NCBI GenBank assembly: GCA_029168955.1
Contig: JAPDOI010000273.1
Coordinates: 124,001 to 188,000, forward strand
Direction: 5' to 3'
DNA from: Aplectana chamaeleonis
Taxonomy: Eukaryota > Nematoda > Chromadorea > Rhabditida > Cosmocercidae
Length of the DNA stretch: 64,000 nt
Below the pieces are notes generated by a model. It saw only the letters and a program-made list of their open reading frames with translations, was not told where the DNA came from and made no database searches. Made by a program: the position numbers and the translations under genes. Of the stretch, positions 21,101 to 28,144 are shown piece after piece. The first letter of the stretch is position 1; each line of letters opens with the position of its first letter.

Positions 21101-23043
21101 TTCCGAGTTGAGACTCACGAACTTGGTGTGCTCCTCGCGCAAAAGACGGAGTCGTTCTTGCTGTGAGTCGTGCCATCTTTGCAAATTGACTTTGTTTGGA
21201 GCATCGGCGAATGGCTTTCTTATACTTCTCTCTCTCCCACGGGGTTTAGCACTCTCCACGACGGGTGATTTGGTTGCTTTATAATGTTAATCCGGAGTTG
21301 CTGGGCCTGGAGCTGACAGTGCTCCTTCACTGGTAATAGACGGGTCTCAGCATGCAGGTGCTCTATTGGGGAACTCCTTGCACATCCGGTGGCGATACGG
21401 AGAGCAGCATTTTGTACCCGTTGCATCTTTGTCCAGGATTCTGAGACGAGATGCTGCCAAACCGGTGCGGCGTACTCCAGGGCGGGCTGAAGAATTGCCT
21501 TATACGTTGTGATTGCTAACATTAGATTTCTAACCCGTAGATGCTACTGAATGCGTGCTGGGCTTCACAATTACTTACGACCCAATGTCCGAATTAGTAT
21601 TTTTATTTGCATATATCAGCGTGTAACTAATAATTTTCCTGATTGGAAGGAACAGCCGCAGGGTTGAGCAGGGTTGTGACTCGGCGCAATGGGGGTCAAA
21701 GAAATTTTGTAAAATTTTTCAAAAAAAATGAAACAGAGGGGGGCTCGTGAAATTTTTTGGAGAAAAAAATTTTTTCTCCAAACCACTTGGTGAGCAAAAG
21801 TTATGTAGCAATAGTCGCCCTCTGTTAGTAATATACGAATCTGAAGTCCGTTTATCCATTTTTGACCGCTTGCAATAGATTACGGTGAGTATAAGGCAGT
21901 TTGGGCAAAGTATCCGATTTCAGGCAAAATATCTGTTCAGGGGTTATTCGGTGTGCTGAATACAAATTTGATGTCAATTTGTCGAGGAGGACCATAAAAA
22001 TTTCCTTAGAATTTTCCAAAATTTTGCTCAACGTGGGGGGTCGTAGCTCCGCCGAAAATTGGCGCAACGGCCTGCTCAACCCTGGATAGCCGGCTCGCCT
22101 TACAAGATGAACCTCGACTGTGTGCGGCTAGAATTACGCCTCTTGACACCGCGCTACATGCAGCCGTTCTTCCTCATTTTGAGCCAGACGAAGTGAGGCT
22201 TATGGGGTTCATCATGTCAAAATCTCATTCTCACTGTAATATTTGGCCATGATCGACCGCTCCGCTGCTTGCTTCGCCCGAACTCATCTGAGCGAGATAG
22301 GCTTTTCACTCGTACCGGTTTGACAAAAAAATTGTAGAGACCTTAAAAACTCACTAGTACATCATATTATTATACTGCACAGGTTGTAGAGTGACGTTTC
22401 GTCCTGAATGGAGTGTTGTCCTTGGTCCCGACTGCTTGTTGCTGAACACTCTCTTGCCGTACAGCTTCATTTGGTTATCACTTGAAAAGATATCCTATCA
22501 AGGAAGTTTCGTCATTTAATCACTCTAGCCTCTACCCGAAGCATTTCATCTATGATAGCGAGTCAGTGTGAGAAAAAAATTGTGAAAAAGTTCCTGCTTC
22601 GATGTTGTTTCGGTCCTGACCGTCTGGCATACCTCTCAAACCAGCCGCTGTCTCGCTGTCACACAAAATACAGCGGGGTGCATATAACAAGCCTGTGGCG
22701 ACTGTACCTCACGTTACGTCCCCTGACCGCTGTCATAGTCGAGAATTCATTGGTGAGATCTCGCAACCGGATTCCGAAGTCGACAAGTTCTGGCGTTACG
22801 TCGAAACGGCCGACCACAGCAAAAGCCTGGAGAATTCATTCAACGGAATCATTACACGCTAAGATGGGCTGACGCCAACATCACAAGGGAAAGAGGATAA
22901 CTCACATTCACAATGTGCTCAAGATTCTTGTCATGAAGCTGGTCATTGACCTGGACGAAAACGTCCCCTCCGCTGTGAAAGCGATGACTTTCATCGCGCA
23001 GGGACGGAGCCTCATTGCAAAACGTTCGCAACGTCTCATTGTA
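3189..23043 (-). CDS. Gene A: large multi-exon protein with LisH-like start and E/R/K-rich coiled-coil C-terminus (function unknown)
   Basis: I do not recognise an orthologue. Exons read on the minus strand, 5' to 3': 22906-23043, 22713-22826, gap, 19170-19263, possibly near 15548-15637, 15314-15492, gap, 8869-9002, 8711-8788, 7459-7563, 7246-7401, 6987-7171, 6793-6894, 4785-4872, 4403-4518, 4190-4348 and 3207-4110. All have AG/GT borders, and from 9002 downward every junction keeps phase, giving about 560 continuous codons. Phases do not match across 22.7-19.3 kb or 15.3-9.0 kb, so exons are missing there. The first exon pattern (YNETLRTFCNEAP) resembles a LisH helix pair of the NPAT kind, which is only a suggestion. 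The middle is acidic and Pro/Ser-rich, and the last 300 residues are a charged helix. The true start lies upstream of 23043 and the end may lie below 3189. Long introns contain LINEs and foldback elements. Confidence 0.6.
3207..4110 (-). CDS. Gene A exon: E/R/K-rich coiled-coil segment
   Basis: A 904-nt exon starts after the acceptor TTATTTTAG and ends at the donor GTGAGA near 3206; reading through instead meets a stop at 3189-3191. The N-terminal 50 residues are RD/RE/SP-rich (RDRDREVRETER). About 130 residues of RREEE/RRKEEE-type heptad-like repeats follow, predicted as a single alpha helix or coiled coil, then a Ser/Asp/Glu-rich disordered tail. Such composition is common in RNA-processing and chromatin proteins but does not identify one. 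The antisense frame in 3405-3881 (Leu/Phe/Ser-rich) is a shadow. Confidence 0.75.
4190..4348 (-). CDS. Gene A exon: start of charged coiled coil
   Basis: The acceptor is GGTGTTTTAG and the donor CG|GTGAGG. It encodes an acidic/Ser patch (FSSLFEEGHSNPSS) followed by a KKEEERRRREKEMEKER helix. Its phase (1 nt in, 2 nt out) joins exactly to 4403-4518 upstream and 3207-4110 downstream. Confidence 0.75.
4403..4518 (-). CDS. Gene A exon
   Basis: The acceptor is TTGTTTTAG and the donor GCACG|GTGTGT. It encodes KPIDFHDVAIYEASNVPRTS followed by a basic Ser/Arg tail. The phase is 0 at entry and 2 nt at exit, in register with both neighbours. Confidence 0.7.
4785..4872 (-). CDS. Gene A exon: basic segment
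   Basis: The acceptor is AATTCTTTCAG and the donor ACGAGG|GTTAGT. It encodes RRRGRDERKTAERLKDFN and a short basic tail. Its single 5' nucleotide completes the AG left by exon 6793-6894, so the 1.9-kb intron between them, which holds the 93-bp tandem repeat, is supported by phase. Confidence 0.65.
5964..6228. repeat. 93-bp tandem repeat, about 2.9 copies
   Basis: Units start at 5964, 6057 and 6150 with CGCTGAGCGCCAGCCTTGAC or a one-base variant, giving a fixed 93-bp period. They are GC-rich, nearly identical to each other, and lie in a gene A intron. Related CGGCGACAAA/GTCGCTGC-type sequence continues on both sides (about 5040-5330 and 5830-6430), so the array sits in a larger repeat of similar composition. 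Confidence 0.85.
6793..6894 (-). CDS. Gene A exon
   Basis: The acceptor is CTCAGCCAG and the donor CCCAG|GTACGC. It encodes RTFVVLNTSKTSSISDLREA and a short tail. The phase (1 nt in, 2 nt out) matches exons 6987-7171 and 4785-4872. Confidence 0.6.
6987..7171 (-). CDS. Gene A exon with 9-residue tandem repeat
   Basis: The acceptor is GTGTTCACCAG and the donor TTCTGG|GTAGGA. The exon contains three copies of a 27-bp unit encoding EQEHxTTAR (about 7040-7115), all in frame, followed by a Ser/Arg/Asp tail. The in-frame 27-bp period is good evidence for this reading frame. Copy number could vary between alleles. Confidence 0.7.
7246..7401 (-). CDS. Gene A exon: Pro-rich then acidic
   Basis: The acceptor is TCTGGTTTAG and the donor CTGCAC|GTGAGT. 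It is 52 codons, phase 0 at both ends. It runs from TQETIEKCNDPPAPPPLD to the acidic end FDEGEIISEENLH. Low-complexity composition suggests a disordered linker. Confidence 0.7.
7459..7563 (-). CDS. Gene A exon: acidic segment
   Basis: The acceptor is ATTTTTAG and the donor CAACAG|GTGCAG. It is 35 codons, phase 0 at both ends, beginning VFPFCDDHDGLSGFAADIE. It joins in phase to the exon ending NGNLDE at 8711, with the 7.86-8.57 kb foldback element in the intervening intron. Confidence 0.7.
7860..8572. mobile_element. Foldback element with duplicated arms
   Basis: The left arm (about 7865-8080) and right arm (about 8295-8570) are inverted copies. Each arm carries two versions of a unit containing GGGCACATAGGTG/CACCTATGTGCCC and GTGTAGCGCT-type blocks, so the arms are themselves imperfect direct repeats. 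The whole lies in the gene A intron between exons 8711-8788 and 7459-7563 and encodes nothing recognisable. Confidence 0.75.
8711..8788 (-). CDS. Gene A exon
   Basis: The acceptor is TGTTTCAG and the donor GATGAG|GTATAC. It is 26 codons, phase 0 at both ends, encoding QVSLLSNIDDSAMQCLDRLI and a short acidic end. Its upstream intron is only about 80 nt. Confidence 0.75.
8869..9002 (-). CDS. Gene A exon: basic/helical segment
   Basis: The acceptor is GGCTCTGCAG and the donor GCATCG|GTTAGT. It encodes AHKRKAAVPHRREELVAQTA followed by a Leu/Ala/Glu helix (LLDLEAAEARASTAS). A run such as KRK..HRR could be a nuclear signal. Entry needs one nucleotide from an upstream exon that I could not locate in 9.0-15.3 kb. 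Confidence 0.7.
9718..9844. repeat. 127-bp palindrome next to the LINE 5' region
   Basis: Sequence from TTGAGCAGAGTGCC to its complement GGCACTCTGCTCAA folds on itself around about 9781 (GATCGCCGCGATC centre). The arms of about 60 bp differ at a few positions. It lies directly upstream of the LINE open reading frame, so it is either an insertion or part of the LINE 5' region. Confidence 0.85.
9868..10704 (+). pseudogene. LINE family 1, N-terminal part: 2A-like motif, PHD finger, start of endonuclease
   Basis: This 278-codon frame is interrupted by TGA at 10702-10704; the same frame continues beyond it with the endonuclease. Residues 1-105 are not recognisable. Residues 108-120 read LLLRAGIERNPEP, close to the 2A consensus LL..AGD(V/I)ExNPGP. 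Residues 129-172 form a C4HC3 PHD-like finger (Cys129/130, 132, 143, 146, His151, Cys154, 168/169, 172). Endonuclease homology begins near residue 184 (LDIFQFNINGL). The start Met is uncertain. Confidence 0.75.
10777..12354 (+). pseudogene. LINE family 1, endonuclease/reverse transcriptase part
   Basis: This frame is the in-frame continuation after the TGA at 10702. It carries the second half of the APE endonuclease (MAGDFNAHSTSW, the SPDVTF segment, then the ASDHVPI catalytic His region). A linker and reverse-transcriptase blocks 1-4 follow (ILKPGKPEDQATSHRPI, GFTKAHSTI, VAVDLTAAFDNV with the first catalytic Asp). Similarity stops near 12290, where the downstream blocks continue in the +1 frame, so one base has been lost or gained there. 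Confidence 0.8.
12263..13462 (+). pseudogene. LINE family 1, reverse transcriptase palm/thumb and C-terminal knuckle
   Basis: Real similarity starts at KAGVPQGGVLSPSLFSLYLS near 12.29 kb, followed by the YADD catalytic box (LYADDITIIC) and the thumb. TGA at 13271-13273 falls in the conserved LR-x-GH segment, where the sister copies have a Cys codon. The frame then continues to 13462 with CPDCHNPGHDSFHLFSCP, a Cys/His knuckle typical of ingi/I-type elements. The next copies in this window (20.9, 37.8, 38.6, 41.0 and 44.9 kb) are 3' fragments of the same broad family. Confidence 0.8.
13500..14677. other. Intergenic/intronic repeat sequence with a second LINE 5'-like piece
   Basis: Bases 13505-13580 resemble the LINE 5' region at 9935-10030: both contain GCAT...GTATCG.CCGGGACGG followed by GCTCAGTC(C/G)GGCCAC. 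The rest, to 14.67 kb, holds GC-rich sequence in which I see no gene. Confidence 0.5.
14678..15160 (+). pseudogene. Unidentified decayed coding sequence
   Basis: I do not recognise it. From 14678 an open frame encodes a non-repetitive, protein-like stretch (FTGSGFMNGKSCATLGLAAK ... VVYVHESQPGKLFAASIIPP). Beyond about 14975 the more protein-like plus-strand reading moves to another frame (VRVLILGTPVQVDDISEIAF) that has one internal TGA. That pattern fits a decayed element gene. An open frame on the opposite strand (14908-15225, Cys-rich) competes, so even the strand is not certain. Confidence 0.3.
15314..15492 (-). CDS. Gene A exon: acidic Gln/Pro/Ser-rich segment
   Basis: The acceptor is GACTTTTAG and the donor AATGA|GTGAGT. 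It encodes ETSSQNTPSQQVAQVVTPEE followed by a Pro/Asp/Glu-rich stretch (EEPMLIDYGVSVKD). A possible further exon at about 15548-15637 (PLPSSFPVVNSLFVTGSM) has a good acceptor, but its donor phase does not fit, so it is left as tentative. Confidence 0.65.
15710..15920. mobile_element. MITE made of TTCGAATA-type repeats, copy 1
   Basis: The ends are TAGAGTGTTGG and the inverted CAACACTCTA. The interior is built from short degenerate units of the GAATATTCGAATAA and CACTTCTTTGAATATTCG type, themselves palindromic. A second copy lies at 18856-19068 with the same ends. Short frames across it are artefacts. Confidence 0.8.
16175..16270. repeat. 24-bp tandem repeat, four units
   Basis: Units of the form CACGCGTCGCGGTCGGCACA plus CCGA repeat with a 24-bp period and a few substitutions. 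They are GC-rich, in an otherwise repeat-derived stretch between gene A exons. No coding role is evident. Confidence 0.8.
16419..16910. mobile_element. piggyBac-type MITE with TTAA ends
   Basis: It is bounded by TTAAAGGCAGTGTTCAC (from about 16419) and its exact complement GTGAACACTGCCTTTAA (ending 16910). This gives a perfect 13-bp TIR inside TTAA. The 492-bp interior has no transposase. Part of the interior (GCATGGTGGACGAGTTG and flanks) recurs near 20450-20615, with short related scraps at 58.93 and 62.61 kb. TTAA targets are the hallmark of piggyBac transposases. Confidence 0.8.
16913..17373. mobile_element. Foldback element, long near-perfect arms
   Basis: Arms 16915-17125 and 17165-17370 are reverse complements with few mismatches. 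Shared blocks include GTGGTTGAGATA, CATGGCTCA.AACACAA, CTACGCAT and GAAGCGTCAAAAACGACC. The CAGCATACACGCTCG start resembles the end of the element at 84-936, and its left edge abuts the TTAA that closes the MITE at 16910. Confidence 0.85.
17390..18855. other. Gene A intron sequence with degenerate short repeats
   Basis: Bases 17398-17520 hold degenerate GAAATAGCCGC/AAATAATGCTGGC repeats. Bases 17860-18320 hold several TAGCGAGAAT/ATTCTCGCTA-like motifs. I see no gene in the rest. Confidence 0.5.
18856..19068. mobile_element. MITE made of TTCGAATA-type repeats, copy 2
   Basis: The ends are TAGAGTGCGATC and CAACACTCTA. The interior is the same degenerate GAATATTCGAATAA array as at 15710-15920. 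Both copies end in a TTCGGGCAACACTCTA-like stretch, so they belong to one family. Confidence 0.8.
19170..19263 (-). CDS. Gene A exon: Gln-rich segment
   Basis: The acceptor is AACTGCTTCAG and the donor TCACAG|GTATGT. After one nucleotide it encodes SPEVEYVRANSEPQQQQTLT and ends DFPCQSQ in phase 0. It looks like a disordered linker. Confidence 0.6.
19264..20830. other. Gene A intron sequence, no exon recognised
   Basis: An exon supplying two nucleotides of phase to 19263 must lie between here and 22.7 kb, but I could not identify it. Bases 20450-20615 match the interior of the TTAA MITE at 16.4-16.9 kb. Confidence 0.4.
20850..21525 (-). mobile_element. 5'-truncated LINE family 1 fragment (3' part)
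   Basis: On the minus strand it encodes the thumb and C-terminal knuckle of LINE family 1, broken by frameshifts. Diagnostic pieces are YKAILQPALEYAAPVWQ, SSPIEHLHAETRLLPV and the LRCGHS/CPDCGTIGHD knuckle. Its 3' tail (TTCTTCTTC on the plus strand, 20850) is the AAG-type tail. It lies sense-oriented in a gene A intron. Confidence 0.85.
21659..22084. mobile_element. MITE with CAGGGTTGAGCAGG termini, copy 1
   Basis: It begins CAGGGTTGAGCAGGGTTGTG and ends CGGCCTGCTCAACCCTG, giving a 14-bp inverted terminal repeat. The interior has A/T-rich AAAATTTTT blocks and GGGGGTCGTA motifs at both ends. Further copies or fragments lie at 44566-44760, 51621-51909, 55109-55284, 55325-55706 and about 61081-61411. 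Confidence 0.85.
22180..22315. repeat. Dispersed repeat of about 130 bp, copy 1
   Basis: It shares CTCATTTTGAG, GAGGCTTAT.GGG, TGACCGCTCCGCTGCTTGC-like and ACTCATC.GAGC blocks with 23700-23850 and 42635-42765. Orientation is the same in all three. It has no coding content; a SINE or MITE fragment is possible. Confidence 0.65.
22713..22826 (-). CDS. Gene A exon: second part of possible LisH-like region
   Basis: The acceptor is GAATTCTCCAG and the donor CGTAAC|GTGAGG. It is 38 codons, phase 0 both ends, encoding AFAVVGRFDVTPELVDFGIR and a short helical tail. Only about 80 nt of intron separate it from 22906-23043. Confidence 0.7.
22906..23043 (-). CDS. Gene A exon: possible LisH-like helix pair
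   Basis: The acceptor is CTATTTTCAG and the donor GTGAAT|GTGAGT. It is 46 codons, phase 0, starting YNETLRTFCNEAPSLRDESH and ending NLEHIVN. The spacing of hydrophobic residues recalls LisH domains (..YxxTxxxFxxE.p.L..), which mediate dimerisation. The start codon exon lies further upstream and was not found. Confidence 0.65.
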
Positions 23044-23689
23044 CTGAAAATAGTGGGTTAGATAAACTTGCATGTTCGAAAAATCATGAAACTTATGAAC
23101 GAAATATGGGCCCTTCAGCCTGGTCGAGAAAAGGCGATTTTCAGCTATTTCCTCTGATAGTCTGATGAAACAGTATTTCATATGCCTCCTGTGTCTCATA
23201 TGATGTTTTGTCCAACTCGCAATAATTCACATGCTCACTTATACACCCAAAAATTGCGTAGTTCCGGGAATCACCCGAATGATTCGTCTTTTACAGAGAA
23301 AATCAGTGGCGTGGAGCGGAGCTCAGTCATGACATAGGAGCCTTCCGAAAGTTCCGAGATTATCTAGAGGTACAGACACTCTGTCTTGAAATCTTCAGAC
23401 TCAAAAGTTCTCAGATAGACCTCAGAGACTTCTCACGTACACGAACTTTTACACGAATGCAAACAATTGAAAAAAAACATCAGAAAACTTCAGAATACTA
23501 CTTTGAAAGGTGTTCAAACTTTTAGAAAGCAAAAAAACTTCGAAAAATACTCTATTGAATCATACGGAACAAGAAAAGATAGAACCAACTGAAAAAGGTG
23601 GAACCTTGAAAAACTCTAGAAGGTTCGAAAACTCGGGGAGATTCTCGGATGGTCCAAAAAAGTAACATAATTTTTTGAAACTTTCGATA

Positions 23690-23850
23690 AGGCTTCCACA
23701 TATAGCCCAGCCCCCTCATTTTGAGGAGCCGGTTGAAGTGAGGCTTATTGGGCTTATCATAACTTTAGCACTGCTATATTTTGCCACGACCAACCGCTCC
23801 GCTGCTTGCGCTGCCCGGACTCATCCGAGCAAGCTAGGTTTTAACTCTCG
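23690..23850. repeat. Dispersed repeat of about 130 bp, copy 2
   Basis: Same family as 22180-22315, starting CCCCTCATTTTGAGGAGCCGG. It is followed at 23862-23915 by a short LINE tail remnant (TCTTCTTCTTTGCAGCCACA) in minus orientation. Confidence 0.65.
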
Positions 23851-24083
23851 AGAACCGGCTTTTTCTCTCTTCTTCTTTGCAGCCACAAGGGTTATACCCT
23901 GTCCTAAACGAGATTGCAAGCGAAGAGTCCGAAGAAGTAGCGCTCCCTCTGCGTCTCTGACATCTCTGACAAATAGGACCTGGTGAGGTTGCGGACTCTT
24001 CCTAGCATATCGCCAATCACTGGTTAAGACTCCGGCACTGGGAGAGGAGATCTATGGGAGAAATTGACGCTGTGGAGGAACAA

Positions 24084-24426
24084 CAGGGGTGCGCTCCAAG
24101 AACATTCCCACGGTAGAACGCTTCCATGGAAACGTAGCCACGGCCGCGTGGAATCAATTCACAGTTATAATTCGTGGCAATGGGAAACAGGTTTGTCCAT
24201 GGAAAGGCTATTTGCCCTCCCACGGTGTCGTGGGATCAGTCTTGAAACGCACCCCAGGGGTGCGTTCCAAGAACATTTTCATGGCAAAACGCGTCCATGG
24301 AAACGTAGCCACGGCCACGTGGGAGCAATTTTCAGTCATAATTTGCATTCATGGAAAGCAAGTTTGCCCATGAGAAGGTTATTTGTCCTCCCAGGCTTCG
24401 TGGGAACCTTCTTAGAACGCACCCCA
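24084..24426. mobile_element. Tandem dimer of a short palindromic-ended MITE
   Basis: Two direct copies of about 170 bp (24084-24254 and 24253-24426) each start CAGGGGTGCG(C/T)TCCAAGAA and end GAACGCACCCCAGG. They share the junction ACGCACCCCAGGGGTGCG. The interiors match well (CCATGGAAACGTAGCCACGG in both). Confidence 0.85.
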
Positions 24427-24739
24427 GGAGGTATATTGTACTACAGATGAATGAATGAAGGCGATGAGGTGAACTACTGGAGCAATCGCCGCTCCGCAGC
24501 CGCGACGCGATTCCTTATAACGTCATTTAAAATGTACTGAACGCAATCAACACCTACAAACTACAAATATGACGCCAGACATTCGTCACGATCATTAACA
24601 GGTTTAGAGAAAAGTATTAACAATATTGCGGGTATAAAAGGCTTCTCATCTCACAGTGTGCCTCAGTCGGCTCTTCGGAGCCGGCTGAACAGCGATGTAG
24701 AGCGTCGAAGCCCTGATCGGCTTCTAACGTGGGAACACA

Positions 24740-25500
24740 TTATACTTGTTATCTGAAGCCAATTTTTCGGATAATGGATCGATACGGATGATGCCGATTT
24801 AAAATTTTCCGGATATTGGTTCGATACAGATAATGTCATTTTTCCAATGATTCGGATACGGATATCCGGTCGGATAATTTTGGAATAAAGTTGCGGTAAA
24901 ACGGTGAAAAATAAACAAGGTTTTCAGGGCAAGCCTTTGAAAACATCCATAATTGAGCAAACAATAGTCTTTCATTGCATCCGCAGCATGTTCACATATA
25001 TACAAACTTCAATCTTCATATAAGCATATTATTACAAATATGAAAACAAATCTTCAATTACTCTATCGTCGTTGGGAGGCCCAGTATTATCAATACTGAA
25101 GCTTTTCAGGACAACTAGCAAGTAAAAGTTTGCAAAGCGACTATACAAAAACATCTACACTGAGTAACTAGCCACTTGGTCATCTCACTTCACCGCGCAC
25201 ATTTTTCGGCGCAGCAACAACTCTTCCGATTTCGGAAGGAGGAGGAAAATCCTGGGTTGATGTAGTAAGAAGAGGGCGGTACGAAAAATGGGCGTGGCCC
25301 AGTGCAATTTAATCCGGTTTTTGTCCAAAAGTTACCCGATTTTATCCGAAATTCTACCCGAGTTTTATCCGAAATTTATCCGAATTTTTGACCCTTCGGA
25401 TAATGGTTCGATTCAGATGATGCGCTTTTTCGATTTTTCGGATATCGGGTTATCCGAGTCTTGGATATCCGGTCGGATATACGAAAATGAGTGATTCGGA
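24740..25500. repeat. Degenerate TTATCCGA/TCGGATAA repeat clusters
   Basis: Clusters at 24755-24885 and 25315-25500 consist of short CGGATA(A/T)-type units, both ending in a GGATATCCGGTCGGATA block in the same orientation. The spacer (24.89-25.30 kb) is AT-rich and non-coding. A repeat shared with the large palindrome (GGGCGTGGCCCAGTGC) lies at 25290. Confidence 0.7.
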
Positions 25501-25728
25501 TACTAAGTACAGAACACATGCCTGTCAAAGTGATAAGTCATAATTTCCTGTTATAACTTGTCTGGACATTTGCGGTACTACCCCAGTCGAGGGGGCATGA
25601 CTGAAGGCAGAATTGAACGAACAATCGATTGATGACGCTGATTGGTAGCGGTATCGAGCGCTTGATATCAAAATTTTTCATCATTCTCATGAATTAATCT
25701 TAAGTGCCCCCCCCCATCTAGGATAAGA

Positions 25729-27935
25729 CGTGAGTGTGGACGAGAAGTACGAGCTTTTTCTTTCTATCATCCATCATTGCATTGATACTTTCGTCCCCCT
25801 TGAACCGTGTTACCGTAGTAAACGAAGACTCCCACCCCATTTAACCAACCTTGAGCGGTTGAGATCTGAGGCGTGGCATTTGGCTAAAACTCAGGACTGT
25901 GCTGAGTTCTGGGAACGGTTCAAAAAAGTTAGTGAACGTTTTGCTAATAAATTGAAGAAGTATAATAACCATACTGAGAAAAAAAGCTGTAGAGTCAAGT
26001 GATAAACATTCCTTCTTCAGATTTATCAACTCTAAACTGCGGGAAAAACCAGGTGTTGGGGTTCTCAAAAACCCAAATGGGGCATTGGTGAGGAATGCTA
26101 GTGATAGAGCTGAGTTGTTGGCGGACGTATTTCAAAAGTCGTTTTCTGACGTCTCTTCTATGGACAGTCTACCTGTCTCCAATTCTTTCGCTGTTATGGC
26201 TGATTCATGTTGGTTTTACAAAGATGAAATTATCAAGGAACTTCTTGCCTGGCCCTCATCCAACTCTATCACTTCAGACGCCATACCACTCAGCTTTGTC
26301 AAGCAGATCGCTCTTGATATTGCAGGTCCCCTGGGTTCATTTTCAATCTGAGCTTCATGTCTGGTGAAGTCCCCATCAAATGGAGGCAATCATTTGTTAC
26401 CCCCCATTCCAAAAGCCCCCTTTCACAGACCCTGCTAATTTCAGGCCAATCAGTATAACATCTATTTTTCTCACGGCTGTTCGAAAAAAATTCTGAAGAA
26501 GAGAATCGTTTGTCACTTGGAAGCAAATCAGGTTATCTCTCCCTTCCAACATGGTTTCCAGGAGGGAAGTCCACTGTGACGGCAACCATAGAAGCACTAA
26601 ACAAGTGGACGGCTTTCCTAGATGTTGGGAAGAGTGTTGATGTTGTCTATTTTGATTTTGCTAAGGCTTTTGATAAGGTTCCTCATGACAAATTATTGCA
26701 AAAACTCCTCAATGGTTGGTATCCATCCGCGAATAGTTTCATGGATACGTTCGTTCCTAACTGACAGGACGTTCTCGGTCTGTGTTGACTCTTCTCACTC
26801 AACTCCAAGGCCAGTCCTGAGTGGTGTACCACAAGGCGGGGTATTGTCGCCCATACTTTTCAACATATACACTCACGAAATCGCCGGTCTTGTCACTTCC
26901 TGTGGCACCGGTTTCAGTGCATTTGCGGATGATATCAAGATCTATCGGGACGTTTCCCAACCGGAGAACTGTATCTTGCTACAACAGTCTGTTGACATTA
27001 TCAGTACTTGGTCTCGTGATTGGAATCTCCGTTGGCAAAAGAAAAACGAAGGTTCTCCACTTGGGTAATAGCAATGTCAACAGTAAATATACTGTCAGTG
27101 GCTGTCAGATCCAAGAAGTTGACCAAATAACTGATTTAGGTTTCACTATTACTAAAAGTCTGAGTTTTGATAAGCACTGTGAATCTATCTCGAATAAAGC
27201 AACTTTTGCTATGAATAATATTTTCAGGGTTTGTCAACTTGCAATCCCTCTGTGTATCAGAGCTTACACCACGTATGTAAGGCCTCTACTCGAGTACGGT
27301 ACCCCGGTATTCAACCCGCCAAACTCAAGAACATTAATAGATTGGAAAAGATACAGAACAATTTTACTAGAAGAGTTCTTATCAGACAGCATGGCTTCAT
27401 TTATGGACAATTGCCCTCCGCTGCTGACAGAAATGCACTCTTTGGCCTAGAGCCTTTGGCTCTCAGAAGGAAAAAGAACGATTTGTTTCTATTCCATCAT
27501 ATCCTTTTCAATGGCAAGTTTGGTCTTAGGCCTGGGGATTTCGTGAGAACGAGGGATTCGGTAACCCGGGGGGTCCGATTAAATTCCACCGTACCGTGTC
27601 AAATCTTGAGTGTCGGCGCTGCTTTTTCACTAATAGAATTGTTCCGGTATTCGAAGATCTCAGTAGGAACGATACTATTCCTATAAACTTCGGCGCCTAT
27701 AAGAACTTAGTGCACATGAAACTGGCTTCCGGGAGCGGCGCAGTGACCCTCCGTAGTGCTGGGTTGCTCGTTTCCCTGTGCTATTCCTCGGACTGATCCA
27801 TCGTTGTTCTCGTTTCATTGGTTTACAGTATCTTTGCTCGGAATATTCTGTTTGAGGTTGATAGTTTGTTTTTATGTTTTCTCTTTTTTTTCTCCACACG
27901 AGTGTAAACTTGTGTAAATAAATATATATATATAT
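25729..27935 (+). mobile_element. 5'-truncated Jockey/CR1-type LINE, family 2
   Basis: It begins inside the region before the reverse transcriptase and includes frames for the linker, the RT and the 3' UTR. Visible blocks are FRPISITSIF near 26.44 kb, VDVVYFDFAKAFDKVPH at 26.64 kb, SGVPQGGVLSPILFNIYTHE at 26.82 kb and FADDIKIYRDV at 26.92 kb. The thumb follows (RPLLEYGTPVFNP, 27.28 kb). Multiple frameshifts and stops (for example 26002, 26349, 26762) make it a relic. The 3' end is an AT-rich (TA)n-like tail near 27.93 kb. It lies between gene A and IF-2. Clade assignment comes from motif style only. Confidence 0.85.
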
Positions 27936-28144
27936 AAGGCCCCAAACGCCATTTTGATGGTACTGTGCGCCGCTACAGCTATTGCCCGCAACTACAGACT
28001 AGGATTTCATTCCGATAGAGACACTTGCCGCCGCGTCGCTATGCATGGGATGGCGTCGATACGCTGCCACATGGTCTGAAAGGAAAACTCGACGACGGTA
28101 GGTACGACACCAGCCAGCTGTCCTGTCATCGCCACAACCCGCGT

